Shown: positions 36,842-46,936 of the stretch, one piece after another
Numbering within the stretch: position 1 is the first letter of the stretch
Layout of the letters: every line of letters starts with the position of its first letter
Source of the DNA: Desmonostoc muscorum LEGE 12446
Lineage (GTDB): Bacteria > Cyanobacteriota > Cyanobacteriia > Cyanobacteriales > Nostocaceae
Assembly (NCBI RefSeq): GCF_015207005.2
Contig: NZ_JADEXS020000001.1
Location: 992,001 to 1,056,000 of the forward strand
Direction: 5' to 3'
Length of the DNA: 64,000 nt
Position numbers and translations under genes: made by a program
Notes under the pieces: generated by a model
What the model saw: only the letters and a program-made list of their open reading frames with translations
What the model was told of the DNA's origin: nothing
The model's database searches: none

Positions 36842-37840
36842 ATGTCGTCTGGAAAGCCTACCATCTTGGTAACAGGGGGAGCTGGATATATTGGGTCCCA
36901 TACGGTGCTTGCTCTCAAGCAGGCGGGTTATAACATTGTCATCCTTGATAATTTGGTATATGGGCATCGGGACCTAGTGGAGAAGGTTTTAGAAGTAGAA
37001 CTGATAGTAGGCGACACAGGCGATCGCCCTTTGCTCGATCAGCTATTCAAAACCCACGATATTGAAGCCGTGATGCACTTTTCTGCCTATGCCTACGTGG
37101 GAGAATCGGTAACCGACCCTGCCAAATATTACCGGAATAATGTCCTTGGGACTCTCACCCTGTTAGAAGCTATGTTGGCGGCTTCTGTTAAGAAATTTGT
37201 CTTTTCTTCCACTTGTGCCACCTATGGTGTACCGGAATTCGTGCCGATTCCCGAAACCCATCCCCAAAATCCGATTAATCCTTATGGTGCTACTAAACTT
37301 ATGGTAGAGCGGATTCTTGCTGATTTTGATGTGGCTTACGGTTTAAAATCAGTGCGTTTCCGCTATTTTAATGCTGCTGGTGCTAATCCCAATGGTTTGC
37401 TAGGGGAAGATCACAATCCAGAAACCCATTTGATTCCCTTGGTGCTGCTGACAGCTTTAGGCAAACGAGAATCGATCTCAATTTTCGGCACCGATTATCC
37501 CACGGAAGATGGTACTTGTATTCGTGATTACATTCATGTGAATGACTTAGCAGATGCTCATATTTTGGGATTGGAATACTTACTAAAAGGTGGCGATAGC
37601 GAAGTTTTCAACTTGGGTAATGGTAGCGGCTTCTCCGTTAGAGAAGTCATTGCAGCAGTCCAAGAGGTGACAGGAGTTTCCATACCAATCGAAGAACGCG
37701 ATCGCCGTCCTGGCGATCCCCCAATTTTAATTGGGAGCGGCGAAAAAGCCAGGACAATCTTAGGCTGGCAACCTCAGTATCCATCCATCAAAGATATTGT
37801 TGCTGATGCGTGGCAGTGGCATCAAAAGCGACATAAATAG
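36842..37840 (+). CDS. galE: UDP-glucose 4-epimerase
   Basis: A 332-residue short-chain dehydrogenase-type epimerase that interconverts UDP-glucose and UDP-galactose for glycan synthesis. The NAD-binding TGGAGYIGSHTVLAL is at residues 10-24, the catalytic serine region SSTCATYG near 122, and the YGATK catalytic Tyr-x-x-x-Lys near 150. The conserved RYFNAAGA is near 175. An AAAGGAAA ribosome-binding site precedes the ATG. It stands alone between the IS element and a minus-strand pair. Confidence 0.94.
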   Translation: MSSGKPTILVTGGAGYIGSHTVLALKQAGYNIVILDNLVYGHRDLVEKVLEVELIVGDTGDRPLLDQLFKTHDIEAVMHFSAYAYVGESVTDPAKYYRNNVLGTLTLLEAMLAASVKKFVFSSTCATYGVPEFVPIPETHPQNPINPYGATKLMVERILADFDVAYGLKSVRFRYFNAAGANPNGLLGEDHNPETHLIPLVLLTALGKRESISIFGTDYPTEDGTCIRDYIHVNDLADAHILGLEYLLKGGDSEVFNLGNGSGFSVREVIAAVQEVTGVSIPIEERDRRPGDPPILIGSGEKARTILGWQPQYPSIKDIVADAWQWHQKRHK

Positions 37841-37849
37841 AGTTCAGGG

Positions 37850-37945
37850 CATTGGAAGAGGCAGGGGGCAGAGGGAAAAAATTCTTCTCCCCTGCTCCTG
37901 CCTCATCTCCCACTCCCCACTCCCTACTCCCCACTCCCCCCTCTC
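37850..37945. repeat. GGCAGGG / CTCCCCACT STRR array
   Basis: GAGGCAGGGGGCAGAGGG faces CCCTGCTCCTGCCTC and then CCCACTC heptamers. The array runs into the end of the minus-strand gene at 37924 and supplies its last codons. Confidence 0.75.
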
Positions 37946-38604
37946 ATGCCTCGTAGTGCAACAAATAAGATGGCTATAAATCCGAGGATTGGCAGAGCGA
38001 TCGCCCAAAGTGGGAAACTTTGATTTTCACCCTGGACTACATCGCCATTGACATTTCGCAGATTTCGTGTAATAGCTGTAGATCCAGCTGCTACGGTAAC
38101 TTCAAATTTGAACTCAAAGGGTTTAAATCTTGCCCCTGAGGCTGGTTTACCATTCAATTGCAACTCATAAATTCCGGCTTTGGGAAAGACAAGTTCTGCA
38201 CCTGGAATGCCTTGATAACGCTCAACAGCTACAGGTTTTAGGGCTGGTTCTAGGAGTGCTGGCTCTCCCTGTGCATAGGGTTCGGCATAAACAGCTAACT
38301 GACAATTACACTGTGCCAAGGGAATCACCTTTCCACCTCTGCGGGTAAGGGCAAACCAGGCTTGCGTGGTTTCTCCAGCACGGGGATTATCATTTGGTTC
38401 AATGTGGAGAGTGCCACCGACATCTCCAGATACTTCCACCTTGTGAGCAGCAGCAGGGTAAAGATTAGTTATTGATATGACTAAGCAACTCAAGAATAAT
38501 AAATACTTGATTGTTCCTTTGTTGGGGTAACGCCTCTGTTTTGGACTCGTTGGGATGGAGCCAGAAAATAAGAATGATTTAACGCGATTTGATTGGGGGG
38601 ACAT
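37924..38604 (-). CDS. exported protein with C-terminal membrane anchor, partner of the TauE/SafE-like gene
   Basis: A 226-residue protein with an N-terminal hydrophobic segment (about residues 33-52, LLFLSCLVISITNLYPAAA). A beta-rich periplasmic domain follows (HKVEVSGDVGGTLHIEPNDNP, FALTRRGGKVIPL, AGIYELQLNGKP), then a C-terminal membrane helix (about 197-217) and a basic tail ending GMRGGSGE. The fold resembles FixH/YtkA- or CopC-like domains found with metal or cytochrome maturation proteins, but I cannot assign it. Its start overlaps the upstream membrane-protein stop by 26 bases, so the two are almost certainly cotranscribed and translationally coupled. Confidence 0.7.
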   Translation of the reverse strand: MSPQSNRVKSFLFSGSIPTSPKQRRYPNKGTIKYLLFLSCLVISITNLYPAAAHKVEVSGDVGGTLHIEPNDNPRAGETTQAWFALTRRGGKVIPLAQCNCQLAVYAEPYAQGEPALLEPALKPVAVERYQGIPGAELVFPKAGIYELQLNGKPASGARFKPFEFKFEVTVAAGSTAITRNLRNVNGDVVQGENQSFPLWAIALPILGFIAILFVALRGMRGGSGE

Positions 38605-39850
38605 AAAACTTTTCTACGGCTAACTTTGACCAAAAAAAGCGCGAACGTACTAACAAAACACCGAGGGTAATAATTCCCATCAGTACTGCCGCTAATTTAT
38701 TTCCCCAAGTTGATTGTATGGAACCCAGATAATGGGAACCAATCAACACAGCATGAATCGCACTCAAGAGCAAAGCTGGCACACCCAATAGATGAATCTG
38801 TCGCCAGCGCTTGCCCAAAGATTTCTGCAATGATTCCCAACTCGTAAAAGCGGCGGGGGACATTAATATCAATGCTACAGCACCCGCAGCCATCCCCCAC
38901 TGAAATTCTGGCGGCAGGAAAGAAAAGGCGGCAAAATTCCATTGCAATGAGTGTTCAATCATGTGGACGGTGTGAACCACAGAAAGCACAAAAGCTCCCA
39001 CGCCTAAAGCACGGCGGTAACGCAGTGGTGATGCCCACAAGCCACTGATGGGACGGGCAATTAAAGCCAATATTAAGCAGAATAAAGCGGCGTGTCCGGT
39101 GTAATCTACCATTGTGTCACCAGTCCGCAGCAAGGTAATGGCACCAATGGCGAGGGTAACCCAACCGCCTAATCTAAACAACTGACTGCGCCTGTCTTTA
39201 CTTACCAAAGAGGTGGAGACGCCTACACCTAACATAATGGGTAGGGTTCCCAAGCCAAAAGCCAACATCGTTGCCCCACCCATCCATAAATTGGCAGTTT
39301 CAGCGGCTTTAATTTGGGCAGCATACAAGAAACCGCAGGGCATCAAACCCCAAGTCATTCCCAAAAGCAACGGCGTCCACCATTTGGTTTTTAAGGAAAG
39401 TTTGACCATTCCTGTGCTGAGGCGATCGTGTAAACTGCCTTTTAATAAAGGATGTAGCACGGGAATGGGCGGCAGCAAATCTGGTTTTATTTGTCTTAAG
39501 CCAAACCAGATCAGCATCACACCAGTTATAATTGCCATCCAACGCCGGAAGTCGCTACCAACACCCGCTAGTTGTCCACCTTGGAGCAATACCGAACCCA
39601 GTGCCCCAATGCCAGCACCGACTAGAGCATAGCTCAACATCCGCCCCAGATTTAGCAAGATATGAAATTTTAATTGCTGTTGCCAAGTGTCGCGCTTTTC
39701 TAAGGTTGATGTCCGTCCACGGGAAGCTGTGTGTGGAATTTTTGGCTGGTGAGACAGGGAAAACGCCACTGTTAGGGGACCACACATTCCAAAGCAATGC
39801 CCAAAACTACCCAGGAACCCCAGGATTGCGATCGGCAATAAATCTACCAT
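38579..39850 (-). CDS. TauE/SafE- / CcdA-like polytopic membrane protein
   Basis: A protein of about 423 residues with some ten membrane helices. The N-terminal half matches the SafE/heavy-metal-associated urease accessory-like family: PIAILGFLGSFGHCFGMCGPLTVAF near the start, with paired cysteines, and GMTWGLMPCGFLYAAQI with a proline-cysteine motif near residue 180. The C-terminal half contains several histidines in helices (HTVHMIEHSLQWN, SAIHAVLIGSHYLGS) like a cytochrome-b- or ferric-reductase-type bundle. It may move electrons, thiols or copper across the membrane (inference). The first 14 codons of the open frame are GAGTTCT repeats, so the ATG at 39850 was used. Confidence 0.75.
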   Translation of the reverse strand: MVDLLPIAILGFLGSFGHCFGMCGPLTVAFSLSHQPKIPHTASRGRTSTLEKRDTWQQQLKFHILLNLGRMLSYALVGAGIGALGSVLLQGGQLAGVGSDFRRWMAIITGVMLIWFGLRQIKPDLLPPIPVLHPLLKGSLHDRLSTGMVKLSLKTKWWTPLLLGMTWGLMPCGFLYAAQIKAAETANLWMGGATMLAFGLGTLPIMLGVGVSTSLVSKDRRSQLFRLGGWVTLAIGAITLLRTGDTMVDYTGHAALFCLILALIARPISGLWASPLRYRRALGVGAFVLSVVHTVHMIEHSLQWNFAAFSFLPPEFQWGMAAGAVALILMSPAAFTSWESLQKSLGKRWRQIHLLGVPALLLSAIHAVLIGSHYLGSIQSTWGNKLAAVLMGIITLGVLLVRSRFFWSKLAVEKFYVPPIKSR

Positions 39851-40304
39851 AAGAAAAGTCCTGAGTTCTGAGTCATGAGTCTTGAGTATCAAAATAAGGA
39901 TTTTTGAAGAATTAAGAAGAAATTGTTTTCTCTTCTTCTTTGCTCAGTACTCAGTACTCAGCACTCCTCTAGTGCGGGACTGTAAGTCAAGTTGCGCTCT
40001 TTGTCAAAAGACAAGTTGTCAAACTTGATATAGCGGTTCCCATTCAGATGCGGTACAGAATTATATCGCCAGGTGTAGAGGCACGGCAGTGCCGTGCCCC
40101 TACAGGTCTACTCGTAGGAAACAAAAAAGTCATGAAGACCTATAAAGTCAAAATTAAAATTTAAATTTTTGACTTGTTTTAAATGTTATTGCCAACAAAA
40201 ATAACTTATTTTACGAAGTAGAAAAAAATGAGCTATGTCTGTGCAAATCATCCACTCATCGTTACAGGAAAAAACAGCTGCATGGAGAGAAAGATAATGT
40301 TCGC
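39851..40304. repeat. gap with STRR and a GTAGGGGC-family element
   Basis: AGTCATG/AGTCTTG heptamers are at 39862-39888 and AGTACTC units near 39945. A palindromic element spans about 40030-40112 with core AGGCACGGCAGTGCCGTGCC; its left flank GGTTCCCATTCAGATGCGG is the inverse of that at 16424-16444. Confidence 0.7.
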
Positions 40305-40842
40305 CTAATTTGATAAACTTGACGCGTTTAACGGTAGTAAAACTGTGAATCTTGTCCAACCTTGAATACTCTTAACTTCTATCGTGCCTTGGAGATATTC
40401 TACGAGCTTCTTAACTAACGCCAAGCCCAATCCTGTCCCGCCATTTTTCCAGAAATCGTTGTCAGTAATTCGGTAAAAAGGCTCAAATGTTTGAGATTGC
40501 TCGATTTGAGGAATTATGACGCCAGAATTGCTAATCGTAATTTTAATTAAGGGCACTTGAGAAGTAGTTATCCCATCGGATTGAGCATCTTCATTAATTA
40601 AACTTTTTCTCGTGTAGATGACCTGGACAGCTAATTTAATTTCCTCGTCAGGATAAAACCAAGTTCGGGAGTAGCTCAGCTGCTTTCTCAATTGCTGTTT
40701 CTGCGGAGTCGGCAATATCTAGAATAGTGTATCCCAGTGATTCTAAAATTTCTTGTAAATTCATAGCCAGGATATACTCATCCTCAACAATGAGAATCCG
40801 AACTGTCTGTGTTGTCTGTATGTTTGATAAAATGCTGGTCAC
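40305..40842 (-). pseudogene. decayed response regulator / histidine kinase gene
   Basis: The first 64 codons (from 40842) encode the N-terminal half of a receiver domain: ILIVEDEYILAMNLQEILESLG, with the acidic pair ED; the frame stops at 40648 before the phospho-acceptor aspartate. In another frame, 40305-40715 encodes the end of a histidine-kinase ATPase, with the box GGTGLGLALVKKLVEYLQGTI. The rest of the receiver and the HisKA domain are missing. A hybrid receiver-kinase gene has therefore lost its middle, with a frameshift at the junction near 40650-40715. Confidence 0.75.
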
Positions 40843-41271
40843 GTTTGTATCTTGCTTTTTCTAAAAAAATTTTTGAGGCATTTATTAACTAATGAAATGC
40901 TATGAGTTCATCTTTTGCTATTGTGGCAAAAGTGGCAAACTATGGTGATTTTATCTAAAATATTCTTTAAACCGAAGATGAATCTTATTTTTTAGATATC
41001 CCTGAATTCTGTTGCCTGCTGATAGACAATATCGAGCTTTCGATCTAGCTGGTTGCTTCACTAAGCTTTATACAAGAAAAATTCAGTAAGTTTTGTTTTT
41101 TGGTATCAAAGTCTATAAGTACTTAATTAGTATTATTTCAATCAATCTAACCTAACGTGGTCACAGTTTGGGAAGAGAACATGCCTTCTTGATGCACTCT
41201 TTAATTGAGTTGCTATTTGTTTGAGCAAATTTTTAATTTACTACAACTCGGATGAGCCAAGGATAAATCAC
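40843..41271. other. gap upstream of the M28 peptidase gene
   Basis: AT-rich DNA without repeats of the classes seen elsewhere, and no recognisable gene; it should contain the peptidase promoter. Confidence 0.4.
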
Positions 41272-42327
41272 ATGAAAAAATGGATGTGGCTAATGGTGTT
41301 AGTGCTGATGACAGTTGCGGTGGTGGGTAGCAGAGGTAGCACGTTTTTTGGACAGCCTCCCTCATCAGAAATTGTTCAGAGTATGAGAGTGGAAACACCC
41401 GAACCACAGCCAGAGTCTAAGGAAGTTGACAGTACCCTACAAGTTTCTACCCAGAGGCTGTTAGCCCATATCGAAAAGTTGAATTTTCAGCGCTACACAA
41501 CAACAGAGCGATCGCGTACTCGCACTTATATCACAACTGAACTGAAAAAATTCGGCTGGAAACCTAAATTAGAAAAGTTCTCCGACGGTGTGAATATTTT
41601 TGCCGAACGTGTAGGAACGAGCATTGCCGCTAAAGCAATTCTCGTAGGAGCGCATTACGATACTGTCGCCTCTTCTCCAGGTGCCGATGATAATGCCAGC
41701 GGTATCGCCGTAATGTTGGAAGTTGCGCGGTTGCTTGGTTCCCGCCCCACACCACGGACGTTACAGCTAGCTTTTTTTGACCAGGAAGAAGTAGGACTTT
41801 TAGGTAGTCAGGCTTTTGTGAGCAAGACAGCACGCTTGCAAAATTTGGGCGGGGCGATCGTCATGGATATGGTAGGTTATGCATGTTACACTGCTGGGTG
41901 TCAAAAATATCCTGCGGGATTGCCGATTAGCCCACCTAGCGACAAGGGCGATTTTTTGGTGGTAGTGGGTGATACAGAACATTTACCTTTACTGAATGCG
42001 TTTCAAAATTCCCAGAACATCTCTCCAACTGCTCTGGGTAAACAGGAATCAAATTTGCCAGCAGTCCTGACACTACCAATTCCCTTGAAAGGTTTACTGA
42101 CGCCAGATACCTTACGCAGTGACCATGCACCGTTTTGGTATCAGGGAGTAGGTGCTGTACTGGTGACAGATACAGCAAATTTACGTACTCCTCATTACCA
42201 TCAACCTAGCGATGTTCCAGCGACTATCGAGCGTTCTTTTTTTACAGGAGCAGCACAAATTGTGGTCAATACTACCACTGCTTTATTACAAAAGAACGAA
42301 GTTTTACAAACTCAACCAGCAAGCTAA
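41272..42327 (+). CDS. M28-family zinc aminopeptidase, membrane-anchored or secreted
   Basis: A protein of about 351 residues with an N-terminal signal anchor (MKKWMWLMVLVLMTVAVVGS). The M28 zinc ligands are in order: GAHYDTV (His), GADDNASGIA (bridging Asp), FDQEEVGLLGS (catalytic Glu and Glu ligand), VMDMVGY (Asp) and RTPHYHQPSD (His). The co-catalytic two-zinc site therefore appears complete. It would release N-terminal amino acids from peptides outside the cytoplasm. An AGGATAAATCAC leader with a Shine-Dalgarno places the start at 41272; the open frame begins 17 codons earlier at a TTG. Confidence 0.9.
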   Translation: MKKWMWLMVLVLMTVAVVGSRGSTFFGQPPSSEIVQSMRVETPEPQPESKEVDSTLQVSTQRLLAHIEKLNFQRYTTTERSRTRTYITTELKKFGWKPKLEKFSDGVNIFAERVGTSIAAKAILVGAHYDTVASSPGADDNASGIAVMLEVARLLGSRPTPRTLQLAFFDQEEVGLLGSQAFVSKTARLQNLGGAIVMDMVGYACYTAGCQKYPAGLPISPPSDKGDFLVVVGDTEHLPLLNAFQNSQNISPTALGKQESNLPAVLTLPIPLKGLLTPDTLRSDHAPFWYQGVGAVLVTDTANLRTPHYHQPSDVPATIERSFFTGAAQIVVNTTTALLQKNEVLQTQPAS

Positions 42328-42425
42328 TTGATAATTCCTAATTACTGGACTTATAGGCATAGAAACATTATTTATTACAGTAGCTTTTATGGATTAAAAT
42401 TACATATTTTAGTAAAAAATATTAC

Positions 42426-42869
42426 TTATTCTCCATAATTTTGTTGATGAAAAGTTAATGTCCAATTATTTTTATCATTGATCTGAAAATACGAACCTTG
42501 AAGAATAACCCTTAGAGCCGTTCGAGTTCTAATAAACTTCCTCATTAGATAAGTTCCTGGCTGAGCAAACATATCATCATATTTTCTGTTATAACCAATT
42601 TGTTTTAAACAGTAACTCCCAGCACCTTTCACAGTTAATACATAGAAGGGAGCTTGTTTGTATTCCTCAGGAATTATAAATATTCCGTATGATTTATGTT
42701 CACCAAGCCAGGGCTGAAGAACAACTTTAGTAGCTTTTACTTGGAATTTTGTAGTTTTTGATGCCAAAAAATCCTCGTAATTGCAAACAGAATCATTCAC
42801 AGGCCACCATAGTGTAATAATACTCATTGACAGCAGGAAAATAAAAATATAAATGAGTCGGCAACGCAT
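42426..42869 (-). CDS. small exported hypothetical protein
   Basis: A 147-residue protein. An N-terminal hydrophobic helix (LIYIFIFLLSMSIITLWW) works as a signal or anchor. The rest is beta-rich (YGIFIIPEEYKQAPFYVLTV, TLTFHQQNYGE) with two cysteines (NYEDF-preceding CNYED and SYCLKQIG). No family was recognised. It lies between the M28 peptidase and a repeat array. Confidence 0.5.
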   Translation of the reverse strand: MRCRLIYIFIFLLSMSIITLWWPVNDSVCNYEDFLASKTTKFQVKATKVVLQPWLGEHKSYGIFIIPEEYKQAPFYVLTVKGAGSYCLKQIGYNRKYDDMFAQPGTYLMRKFIRTRTALRVILQGSYFQINDKNNWTLTFHQQNYGE

Positions 42870-43298
42870 AAGATTAGGAAAAATTGTTGGTCATATGGCG
42901 CAATTTAACGAGTAATGGTAGTGCAGTAACAGTAATAAGACTATGCATCTGCAACAGTTTATTCATTGGTCATTGGTCATTAGCAAAGCACTAATAACTA
43001 ATGACTAATAACAAAGGAGATTTGTTACAGTATTAAACTTAGTTGAGAAACAATAGGTTTTTTGTGGCTATTAACACCGATTCTTGCTCAAATTCATAGA
43101 TGTAATCAATTGTACAATTGGTTATAATTCTGATGTTTTTGTTCAGATGCGATCGCACCTACATATACATTTGCCACTTGAGAGCGATCGCTATCAAGTT
43201 CAGGAAAAACTCTGCTTCTATTTATCGCCAGGAATCTGGGTACTCAAATACACAAATATCCGCTATATTCACGTAAGTATGAATTGGTGAAAATTGTT
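42870..43298. repeat. gap with AATGACT-type STRR
   Basis: CATTGGTCATTGGTCATTAG at 42964-42983 and AATAACTAATGACTAATAAC at 42992-43011. The remainder is leader DNA of the hydrolase gene, including two GCGATCGC-like sites. Confidence 0.6.
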
Positions 43299-44960
43299 AT
43301 GGCTAGAAGTTGGGAAAGTCTGAAAAAAGTTGGCGGTTTCTTGTGCGCCATTGCACTGACACAATTTGGTACAAATACTTGTGCAAAAGCAGCTGAAACA
43401 GTTGTTGTCCGTTTTGGTCTATTTACAGAATCCATCTCCCTGGCTGATTTGCAAAAGGCTGCAAAAACTGGTGAATTCCCTGGGAGTTTGCAGCCTTACA
43501 CTAAAAGATTATCCCAAGAACAACGCCAGTTCTTTTTGGGGGCGTTAAACATGAATCTACCGTTAAATGTTGTCACCGTTAATGGATTAGTTAATACGCA
43601 AATTGGTACAAGTATTCTCAATGACCTCGCTACGGCTTTAGCTCGAAAGGACACAGCTGGAGTACAAGCACTCAGGGCAGGATTGATATTAGGCTCTACT
43701 GCACCGCAGGGTCTTTCTATACTTAGTTTTATCGCCGCATATCCGAGTAAACGCTTAGAAATTGATGTACCGCAAGCTTTTAAGGTTGCAGGGAGTTTAA
43801 ATACTGCTTTTTGGCGCACCCAACAGTTTATGTTGGCAATTGCACCTCAACTTGACCTCTTGACACCACAGCCCGGAACACCCCAGATTGCTTTTCCTTC
43901 TGACCCCTCCCAACCAGGAACGGCTCAAGTAGAAATACTCAAATTAGACTTGAATGACCAAAAGCACAATCGCAAAATTCCAGTTGATGTTTACTGGTCA
44001 GTTGCTGTAACTTCTGACAAACCTGTAATTGTCTTTTCTCATGGCTTCGGGTCAGTCCGCACTGACTTGCGTTATCTTGCAGAACATCTAGCATCCCACG
44101 GTTATGTAGTAGCAGCTTTAGAACATCCTGGTAGTAATGCGACGAATGTTGATTCAGCACTACAAGGGAAAAACAGAGTTGTCAAGCCTGAGGAGTTTCT
44201 GCGTCGCCCTCAAGATATTAGTTTTGTTCTCGACGAATTAGAAAAGCTCAACCAAACAGCTAATAACCCCCTTGCTGGCAAACTTGCAACCACCAAGGCG
44301 ATGGTTGTTGGCTATTCTTTTGGTGGTGGTACAGCTTTAGCAATTGCTGGTGGCGAGTTACAACTAGAACGTCTCAAACAGCGCTGTAAAAAGAACTTGG
44401 CTATCTTGAGTTTGGGAGAAGCTATGCAGTGCATTGCTCAAGAACTGCCAGAAAATAGCTATCAATTGCAGGATACTAGGATCAAAGGAGCGATCGCTCT
44501 CAATCCTACAACTTCTCTGATGTTTGGCGAAACTGGGTTAAGCAAGGTGAAAGTTCCTACCCTGATATTGGCAGGTTCGGCAGATAAAACCACCCCAGCT
44601 TTAACCGAACAAGTTGTAGGATTTGACAAAATTCCATCGCCCAAATGGTTAGTTGGTGTAGTTGGAGGTACTCATCTGAGTGTCAAAGACCCCAGTACCA
44701 CTATGGATCAAATCGGAAAACCAAATACCCCTATTAGTGGCGGTGAAGTTGTCGGCGAACAAGCCGCTGATGTTCGTAAGTTAGTTAAAGCTTTAGCTTT
44801 GTCATTTGCAGCACAACTGACCCCAGAAGCTAAAAACTACGCTGTATTTCTAACATCAGATTATGCAAACTTTACATCTACTCCGGCATTTCCATTTCGC
44901 CTAATTACCCAGATTCCTCCTAATGCTATGGCAGTGGTAAAAAAATTTGTTGAGAAATAA
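43299..44960 (+). CDS. alpha/beta hydrolase with DUF1400 domain
   Basis: A protein of about 553 residues. A signal peptide (residues 1-30) is followed by the cyanobacterial DUF1400 region (about 35-150: VVVRFGLFTESISLADLQKAAKTG). Then comes an alpha/beta hydrolase of the dienelactone/PAF-acetylhydrolase type. The oxyanion loop is VIFSHGFGSVRTDL (near 245), the nucleophile elbow VVGYSFGGGTALA (near 340), the acid near ILAGSADKTTP (about 430), and the histidine in VVGGTHLSVKD (about 456). It is likely an exported esterase or lipase; the substrate is unknown. TTG at 43284 or GTG at 43287 could extend it, but ATG at 43299 gives the natural signal peptide. Confidence 0.88.
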   Translation: MARSWESLKKVGGFLCAIALTQFGTNTCAKAAETVVVRFGLFTESISLADLQKAAKTGEFPGSLQPYTKRLSQEQRQFFLGALNMNLPLNVVTVNGLVNTQIGTSILNDLATALARKDTAGVQALRAGLILGSTAPQGLSILSFIAAYPSKRLEIDVPQAFKVAGSLNTAFWRTQQFMLAIAPQLDLLTPQPGTPQIAFPSDPSQPGTAQVEILKLDLNDQKHNRKIPVDVYWSVAVTSDKPVIVFSHGFGSVRTDLRYLAEHLASHGYVVAALEHPGSNATNVDSALQGKNRVVKPEEFLRRPQDISFVLDELEKLNQTANNPLAGKLATTKAMVVGYSFGGGTALAIAGGELQLERLKQRCKKNLAILSLGEAMQCIAQELPENSYQLQDTRIKGAIALNPTTSLMFGETGLSKVKVPTLILAGSADKTTPALTEQVVGFDKIPSPKWLVGVVGGTHLSVKDPSTTMDQIGKPNTPISGGEVVGEQAADVRKLVKALALSFAAQLTPEAKNYAVFLTSDYANFTSTPAFPFRLITQIPPNAMAVVKKFVEK

Positions 44961-46012
44961 TTAGCCCTTTCAACTTTGGGTAAAATGTTGCTCAATATAG
45001 CATTTATTGCTTTCGTGAGGTACAAATTAGGGTAACACAGCTAGCTGTTCTACCCTACAAATTTGTGTACCTCATGTAATTGGGAAGCGCTATAAATTAT
45101 ACCAATTCAAATAATGTTTGCGACACATTGATTGTTCGTAAGGGCACAACATTGTTGTGCCCCTACCCATCTGTCACATTCTTTTTTCAAACTGGTATCA
45201 CTGTTTAATCTCTTTTAGCTAATGTCTATCTAAGTTGCACATTGTCTTTTCTATTACCCATTGCCTATTGCCTGGGTCTACGAGTGACTTCACTAATAAA
45301 ATCAAAGTGCTAATATAACTGGATCTTATTGAACTAATAAACCTCGTGACAGAGAAAAAATTTCAATTCTTAACTTCTTGTTTTCGCCAGAGGTTAATAG
45401 CATCATGGTTGGTTGTTTAATAGTAGACAATCACACTTTATAGATTTACTTTGCATTAATTTTTTTCAATCTCTGCTTCAACATAGATAAATCAAATCAA
45501 TAGTTGTACTATATCATATTTAATATGGCAGTATATATACTTAAATGAAGCTTCTGTCAAGTTCGGATAGTAGCTCATTATTCAAAACCCGGACACCCTT
45601 ACATAACGACATCAGTGGTAATGATGAGTCTTAAGAATCTGATGTTATCTGTGCTTTCAAGAATATTTAAATCTTTATTTTGATACTTCATTCATCAAAG
45701 TAATAATACTTATGTTTGAGACTACATACTATCAGTATTTTCAAATCTATACTAAATTTTTACAATAAAACTAAACATTAAGACATTAACTTTATATTAT
45801 CTTTGTTAAAAATATTATGAACTTATTAGTGCAAAAAAACAGGAGGATCGGGTAAAGGTTACACATATTCTAACAACAATCCTACAAACAATAGCCGAAA
45901 GTGCAACCTAATCGAGGCTGATTTGTTGAATAAAAACTAATTTTAGGGTTCAGACAGCATCTTCACAAGTGTGAATTAAAAATTCAATAATTACTAAACT
46001 TAACTTAAGCTA
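44961..46012. other. 1.05-kb gap without genes
   Basis: Contains a GAGGTACAAATTAG ... CTACAAATTTGTGTACCTCATG inverted pair (about 45016-45075), a MITE at 45099-45198 and about 800 bp of AT-rich DNA upstream of the next gene. No RNA gene was recognised. Confidence 0.55.
45099..45198. repeat. MITE-like element, same family as 8547-8649
   Basis: Ends ATACCAATTC and ACTGGTAT; inner GCGACACAT and CTGTCACATT; core GTAAGGGCACAACATT facing its complement. It is about 100 bp and noncoding. Confidence 0.75.
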
Positions 46013-46693
46013 ATGCAACTGTATACACCCCTTGAAATTGAACAACTTCAGGAAGACGAAGACCTTCCCCACTTCATTGAAATTGTGGAGTGGACTAAAA
46101 ATTTTTTGGGAAGACCTCACCCTCATTTAGGAAGACCGGGTGCAGTTTGCCCTTTTGTCCCTCATTCTCTCAGAACAAACAGTATTCGTCTGGCAGTTAT
46201 TCATACAAAAGACTTGTATCCAGAACAAATAGAAAATATTGTCAAACGCTACCGAGATATCTTCCTGGAGATAGATGTTAAAGAGCAGGAATTAACAATT
46301 AGTAAAGCTTTTTTACTTATCTTTCCTGATATCCATATAGACGAAGCTCCTCAATTGATAGACAGTGTTCAACAAAAACTGAAACCTTTGTTTGTTGAAT
46401 CAGGACTGATGATTGGAGAATTTCATAAACGTAATGAAAGTTCTGGTTTACACAACCCAAACTTCCGTCCACTTCGTAGCCCTATTCCTTTGTTAGCTAT
46501 CCGGTTTATGGTTGAAGCAGACCTGCCTTTTCTTCAAAGTCCGGCTGACCCACACTTACGTATTAGGTATCTGGAAGCTTATTTAAAGCGTTTTGGCCAT
46601 AAATTTACAGATGAGACAAGGTTTAAAGCTGCTTATCAAGCATTAGCTTTAGCCAAAGAAGAAGTAGAAGCGGAGAATTTAGTGACTTATTAA
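46013..46693 (+). CDS. conserved hypothetical protein (DUF6875-like)
   Basis: A 226-residue soluble protein with no signal peptide. The segment GRPGAVCPFVPHSLRTNSI near residue 42, containing a Cys-Pro-Phe motif, and the C-terminal ADPHLRIRYLEAYLKRFGH are what I associate with a family of unknown function (DUF6875) found in cyanobacteria and actinobacteria, sometimes beside natural-product genes. No such genes surround it here. Composition and length indicate a real gene; the function is unknown. Confidence 0.65.
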   Translation: MQLYTPLEIEQLQEDEDLPHFIEIVEWTKNFLGRPHPHLGRPGAVCPFVPHSLRTNSIRLAVIHTKDLYPEQIENIVKRYRDIFLEIDVKEQELTISKAFLLIFPDIHIDEAPQLIDSVQQKLKPLFVESGLMIGEFHKRNESSGLHNPNFRPLRSPIPLLAIRFMVEADLPFLQSPADPHLRIRYLEAYLKRFGHKFTDETRFKAAYQALALAKEEVEAENLVTY

Positions 46694-46936
46694 ATGAGCG
46701 AACATTTATTAACGTTTCAATCAGTTATAAGTTATCAATTAGCACTATTTACTGATAACTGATAATTGATATAAGATTCGTATTTAATGTTCGCAAAAGC
46801 AACTGATTTTTTTGGCTATCTTGTCTCCTGCTAAGAGTTCTGTGTTTTGTGTTCTCTGTTTTTATTCTCAAGATTTGTCAACGATTCCAATGCGCCACTT
46901 CTAGCATTGCCCAATTGTGACTTCTGAATTTTTGAT

